Below, piece after piece: positions 60,318 to 64,000 of a DNA stretch of 64,000 nucleotides (position 1 is the stretch's first letter; every line of letters starts with the position of its first letter). A program made the position numbers and the translations under genes. This DNA is from Pseudomonas fragi. Its GTDB lineage: Bacteria; Pseudomonadota; Gammaproteobacteria; Pseudomonadales; Pseudomonadaceae. The notes under the pieces were generated by a model. It saw only the letters and a list, made by a program, of their open reading frames with translations. It did no database searches and was not told where the DNA came from. The stretch covers positions 1-64,000 of the forward strand of contig NZ_NQKQ01000024.1 in NCBI RefSeq assembly GCF_002269505.1. The letters run 5' to 3'.

Positions 60318-61841
60318 TTAAACCGTCTTGGCAATCCGGCTGGTGACCAGCGCCCAACCAATCAACAAGCTGCACAGGATGATCAACGGCCACGAGCGCC
60401 ATTGCAGGTAAGGCGTGAGGTCATGCATGGGCACCACTTCGCCGTACATGATGCCCTGCTCGAACTGCGGGATTTGCGTAGTGATTTGCCCAAATGGGTC
60501 GATCAGCGCGGTTACGCCATTGTTGGTGGCGCGAATCATCCAGCGCCCGGCTTCCAGGGCGCGCATTTGCGCCATTTGCAGGTGCTGCAATGGCCCGATC
60601 GAGGTGCCGAACCAGGTGTCGTTGCTGATGGTCAGCAGGATGTCGCTCTGGGCTGCAAGACCGGCAACGAAGTCGGGGTACACCACTTCATAGCAAATCA
60701 GCGGTGCGATCTGATAGCCCTTGGCTTGCAACATGGCTTGATCTGCAGGGCCGCGTGCAAAGTCCGACATTGGCAGGTCAAAAAATGCGATCAGGCCGCG
60801 CAGTACATCCTGCAGCGGCACGTATTCGCCAAACGGCACCAGCTTTTGTTTCAGGTAAACCCCGTCGCCCTGGCCTACGGCGGTGATGCCGTTGAAGTAG
60901 CGCGGTTCATGACGCACTTCCTGGCGGATTGGCACGCCGGTAATCAGCGCTGAATTCCGGTCGGCGGCAAAGCGTCCCATCATGCTCAAAAAGCCTTCAG
61001 CATTCTCTTTGAGGACAGGGACGGCGGTTTCTGGCCACACGATCAGGTCGACACGCTTTGAACTGAACGTCATGTCGCGGTACAGGGCCAACTGTGCGTT
61101 GACCTGCGCCGGGTCCCATTTCATGCTTTGTTCGATATTGCCCTGGATCGCCGCCACGCTCAGCGGGTCACCCGACGGGCTGGTCCAGGCGTGGTGCTTG
61201 AGTGCCTGGCCGATGACCCAGGGGCCGATCAGCAAGACTACGCCTGCGGCGACAAAAGCCTTGCGTCTGGCCTTGATCAGGCGCGGCAGGTTACACAGCA
61301 GGGCTGCGGTCAGGGCCAGGGAGAACGAAATCAGCCACATGCCGCCCAGCGGGGCAAGCCCGGCCAAAGGGCCGTCGAGCTGGCTGTAACCGGAGTACAG
61401 CCACGGGAAGCCGGTGAGGAACCAGCCGCGGAAGGCCTCTTGAGCCACCCACAGCGCAGCAAATGCCAGCGTATCGGCCAGTGGCGCTTCGTTACGGCGG
61501 ATCCAGCGTGCCCATACCCAGGCGGGCAGGGCAAAGAACCAGGCAATGGCTGCCGTGAACAACAGCATCAGGAAGCCGGCCAGCAGCACCGAAGCACCAC
61601 CAAAATGGTGAATGCTGTAGTAGATCCAGCTGGTACCCGCGCCAAACAGGCCAAAACCGAAGCACCAGCCACGGCCCAGCGCCTGTTTTGGCGACAGTTC
61701 GCGCAAGCCGAGATAGAACATGGCCAGGGCAACCAGTGCCAATGGCCAGATGTCGAAGGGTGCCAACGCCAGGGTTGTCAGTGCGCCGGCCACCACGGCC
61801 AGCAGGTTACCGGGCCAGCCGGGGGAGGTTATCCAGCGCAT
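60318..61841 (-). CDS. lnt: Apolipoprotein N-acyltransferase
   Basis: Adds the third acyl chain to lipoproteins in the inner membrane, 507 residues. Six to eight N-terminal helices, then a nitrilase-like periplasmic domain with the triad: Glu in VWPETAVP, Lys in KQKLVPFGEY, Cys in APLICYEVVYP. A final helix ends the protein. It comes 21 bases after corC in phoH-ybeY-corC-lnt. Confidence 0.97.
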   Translation of the reverse strand: MRWITSPGWPGNLLAVVAGALTTLALAPFDIWPLALVALAMFYLGLRELSPKQALGRGWCFGFGLFGAGTSWIYYSIHHFGGASVLLAGFLMLLFTAAIAWFFALPAWVWARWIRRNEAPLADTLAFAALWVAQEAFRGWFLTGFPWLYSGYSQLDGPLAGLAPLGGMWLISFSLALTAALLCNLPRLIKARRKAFVAAGVVLLIGPWVIGQALKHHAWTSPSGDPLSVAAIQGNIEQSMKWDPAQVNAQLALYRDMTFSSKRVDLIVWPETAVPVLKENAEGFLSMMGRFAADRNSALITGVPIRQEVRHEPRYFNGITAVGQGDGVYLKQKLVPFGEYVPLQDVLRGLIAFFDLPMSDFARGPADQAMLQAKGYQIAPLICYEVVYPDFVAGLAAQSDILLTISNDTWFGTSIGPLQHLQMAQMRALEAGRWMIRATNNGVTALIDPFGQITTQIPQFEQGIMYGEVVPMHDLTPYLQWRSWPLIILCSLLIGWALVTSRIAKTV

Positions 61842-61862
61842 TTCAATCCTTGGTGTTGAGGT

Positions 61863-62702
61863 TTAGCGGGCGATAGGCGTCAGACGAATCAAATGAATCC
61901 GGCGGCTGTCAGCATTGAGAATGCGGAAGCGGTAAGGGCCGATTTCAGTGGTTTCGTTGCGTTTTGGCAAGTGCCCGAATGCACTCATGACCAGGCCACC
62001 CACGGTGTCGAACTCATCGTCGGAGAATTCGGTATCGAAGAACTCGTTGAAGTTCTCGATCGGGGTCAGGGCCTTGATCAGGAAGTCACCGCTGGGCAGT
62101 GGCTTGATATAGCTGTCTTCCTCGACATCGTGTTCGTCTTCGATATCGCCGACGATCTGTTCCAGAACGTCTTCAATCGTCACCAGGCCCGCCACGCCGC
62201 CGTATTCGTCAATCACGATGGCCATGTGGTTGTGGTTGGCGCGGAACTCACGCAACAACACGTTAAGGCGCTTGGACTCGGGGACAAATGTCGCCGGACG
62301 CAGCAAATCCTTGATGTTGTACTTGTCGCCGTTCTCTTGAAGGATCAGCGGCAGCAGGTCTTTGGCCAGCAGGACGCCAAGAACGTCATCGTGGCTTTCG
62401 CCGATCACCGGGTAGCGCGAGTGCGCCGCATCGATGATCGCCGGGAGAAATTCACGGGGTGTCTGGGTCGCCTTGATGCTGATCATCTGCGAGCGCGGAA
62501 CCATGATGTCCCGTACCTGCAGGTCAGCCACTTGAATGGCGCCTTCGACGATGGCCAGCGCTTCACTGTCCAACAGTTTGTTCTGGTGTGCTTCGCGCAG
62601 CAGCTCAAGCAGCTCCTGGCGGTTTTTCGGCTCATGGGCAAAGGCCTGGGTCAGTTTACCTAACCATGACTTTTGCCCGTTGCTCGATCGGTCTTCGCTC
62701 AT
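61863..62702 (-). CDS. corC: CorC: CBS-domain protein of the HlyC/CorC family
   Basis: 279 residues without membrane helices. Two CBS domains (about 65-190; VRDIMVPRSQMISI, HNHMAIVIDEYGGVAGLVTIEDVLEQIVGDI part) and a CorC/HlyC C-terminal domain (about 205-275). CorC is linked to magnesium/cobalt resistance; ortholog YbeX in E. coli also affects ribosome metabolism, which fits its place beside ybeY. Confidence 0.96.
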   Translation of the reverse strand: MSEDRSSNGQKSWLGKLTQAFAHEPKNRQELLELLREAHQNKLLDSEALAIVEGAIQVADLQVRDIMVPRSQMISIKATQTPREFLPAIIDAAHSRYPVIGESHDDVLGVLLAKDLLPLILQENGDKYNIKDLLRPATFVPESKRLNVLLREFRANHNHMAIVIDEYGGVAGLVTIEDVLEQIVGDIEDEHDVEEDSYIKPLPSGDFLIKALTPIENFNEFFDTEFSDDEFDTVGGLVMSAFGHLPKRNETTEIGPYRFRILNADSRRIHLIRLTPIAR

Positions 62703-62740
62703 AGCGATTTACTCGTATCCCTTGGTAGTTTCAGTGGGTG

Positions 62741-63202
62741 TTATTCGGTTTCGTCGTCTGCATAGGGGTCAGGATGACCCAGTTCTGCAAGCAACGTTCG
62801 TTCCAGCGCTTCCATTTCTTCGGCTTCTTCGTCTTCTATATGGTCGTAACCCAGAAGATGCAAGCAGCCGTGTATCACCAGATGGGCCCAGTGGGCCTCA
62901 AGGCTTTTGCCTTGTTCGGCGGCTTCGCGTTCGACCACGGCCACGCAAATCACCAGATCGCCCAGCAACGGGATATCGAGGAACTCATCGGGCACGTCGG
63001 CGGGAAAGGACAGCACGTTGGTGGCGTAGTCTTTGTGACGCCAGGTGTGATTCAACTCACGGCCTTCGGGTTCATCTACCAGACGAATGGTCATTTCCGA
63101 ATCGGCGCTGCGCTGGCGCAAAGCCAGTTCGCACCATTGGCGGAACTGGGCTTCGCTGGGGGCACTGGCGTCGGTCGCCAATTGCAGGTCAAGCTCAAGC
63201 AT
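62741..63202 (-). CDS. ybeY: Endoribonuclease YbeY
   Basis: Metal-dependent RNase for 16S rRNA maturation and quality control, 153 residues. Zinc motif H-G-x-L-H-L-x-G-Y-D-H is complete in HGCLHLLGYDH; TWRHKDYATNVLSFP is the other signature. Start set at 63202 (MLELDLQLA); 23 residues more would overlap phoH further. It overlaps phoH by 8 bases. Confidence 0.97.
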   Translation of the reverse strand: MLELDLQLATDASAPSEAQFRQWCELALRQRSADSEMTIRLVDEPEGRELNHTWRHKDYATNVLSFPADVPDEFLDIPLLGDLVICVAVVEREAAEQGKSLEAHWAHLVIHGCLHLLGYDHIEDEEAEEMEALERTLLAELGHPDPYADDETE

Positions 63203-64000
63203 CGTGGCGGTAATCCTTTGCAGCGGGCAGTGCGGCCAGCTTGTCGGCGGCTTCCTGTTCGTAGCGGCCATAGGCCTCTACGATGCGCTGCACCAGCGGG
63301 TGGCGCACGACGTCTTTGGACTGGAAGTGGGTAAAGCTGATACCCGGCACGTCCTTGAGCACCTCAATGACGTGGTTCAGCCCCGATTTGGTGCCTTTGG
63401 GCAGGTCGATCTGGGTGATGTCACCGGTGATCACGGCGGTTGAGCCGAAACCGATACGGGTCAGGAACATTTTCATCTGCTCGACGGTGGTGTTCTGGCT
63501 TTCGTCGAGAATGATGAAACTGTTGTTCAGCGTGCGACCGCGCATGTAGGCCAGCGGTGCGACTTCGATCACCTGGCGTTCGATCAGCTTGGCCACGTAT
63601 TCAAAGCCAAGCATCTCGTACAGTGCGTCATAGAGCGGGCGCAGGTACGGGTCGATTTTTTGCGACAGGTCACCCGGCAGGAAACCGAGCTTTTCACCGG
63701 CTTCAACCGCCGGGCGCACCAGCAGGATGCGGCGGATCTGCTCGCGTTCCAGGGCATCAACTGCGCAGGCCACAGCCAGATAGGTTTTACCCGTACCCGC
63801 CGGGCCAATGCCGAAGTTGATGTCGTTGCCCAGGATCTCTTTGACGTAGCGCTGCTGGTTGATCCCGCGAGGGCGGATCATGCCTTTTTTGGTGCGCAGC
63901 GAAACACTGGCTTCGGCCACCGGGTTGCTGGCCAGGTCTTGTACTGCAGACTCTTGCAGGAACAGGTGGACCATGTCCGGCGAAAGCTCGGTGGCTTTGG
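63195..64000 (-). CDS. phoH: PhoH-like ATPase (start outside the window)
   Basis: Partial: the gene continues past the right edge. The visible 268 codons include the Walker A GPAGTGKTYLA, Walker B FIILDESQNTT and VITGDITQIDLP segment of PhoH/YbeZ. It partners with YbeY. Sequence before the first visible ATG (63974) still reads KATELSPD in frame, which shows that the true start lies outside. Confidence 0.95.
   Translation of the reverse strand, partial: KATELSPDMVHLFLQESAVQDLASNPVAEASVSLRTKKGMIRPRGINQQRYVKEILGNDINFGIGPAGTGKTYLAVACAVDALEREQIRRILLVRPAVEAGEKLGFLPGDLSQKIDPYLRPLYDALYEMLGFEYVAKLIERQVIEVAPLAYMRGRTLNNSFIILDESQNTTVEQMKMFLTRIGFGSTAVITGDITQIDLPKGTKSGLNHVIEVLKDVPGISFTHFQSKDVVRHPLVQRIVEAYGRYEQEAADKLAALPAAKDYRHDA

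Overview
The window is a stretch of a Pseudomonas chromosome, most likely from the P. fluorescens lineage. Gene order (nrdR-ribD-ribE-ribBA-ribH-nusB-thiL-ribA; xseB-ispA-dxs; proA-nadD-rsfS-rlmH-mrdA-rodA-mltB-rlpA-dacC-ybeD-lipB-lipA; holA-lptE-leuS; lnt-corC-ybeY-phoH) matches the conserved Pseudomonas backbone. The short-palindrome intergenic repeats are of the kind common in fluorescent pseudomonads. Nearly all of the window is coding. I see no rRNA, tRNA, CRISPR array or intact mobile element.

Layout. 1-70: what looks like the outer end of an insertion sequence. 88-3350: a minus-strand four-gene operon (His-rich DUF2796 protein, ABC ATPase, FtsX-type permease, DUF3299 protein) behind a Zur-like operator, probably for zinc or metal handling. 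3431-5944: a hypothetical gene, the thioredoxin/TPR protein CnoX, a methyltransferase and a YscW/YbaY-like lipoprotein. 6084-12392: NrdR and the riboflavin genes with nusB and thiL. 12389-15553: a small membrane protein and cobalamin uptake (BtuF, BtuB). 15677-18832: dxs, ispA, xseB. 18833-20972: an accessory pocket with a broken DUF1016 nuclease gene and an orphan S24-type repressor. 21158-23277: ppa, an MtfA-like peptidase and a DedA protein. 23559-31168: an ethanolamine catabolic locus (eutC, eutB, permease, aldehyde dehydrogenase, sigma-54 activator) with two near-identical -24/-12 promoters. 31402-40079: mpl, ubiX, small lipoprotein, NAD(P)-binding protein, a MORN/C13-peptidase lipoprotein, LrgAB-like pair, Lon-domain protein, a DedA-PAP2 fusion and a 3-methyladenine glycosylase. 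40256-52670: proA to ldcA, a long cell-envelope and lipoate block. 52745-64000: a second lytic transglycosylase, arfA, holA, lptE, leuS, a DUF218 protein, lnt, corC, ybeY and the start-truncated phoH.

How parts fit together. EutBC needs adenosylcobalamin, and the same window carries BtuB/BtuF for corrinoid uptake. The RibBA-type protein has lost the cysteine cluster of GTP cyclohydrolase II, while a complete RibA lies about 2.3 kb downstream. PBP2, RodA, MltB, RlpA, DacC and LdcA form an elongation and peptidoglycan-turnover group. LipB/LipA make the lipoyl cofactor.

Three families of palindromic intergenic repeats occur at least eleven times in gaps. Several touch genes: they supply the stop codons of thiL and btuF and the last residues of LdcA. 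The most interesting signals are the arfA gene with a strong terminator inside its coding sequence, the DUF1016 gene whose nuclease core has been deleted, the twin sigma-54 promoters, the Zur-operator operon of uncertain function and the MORN/C13-peptidase lipoprotein.
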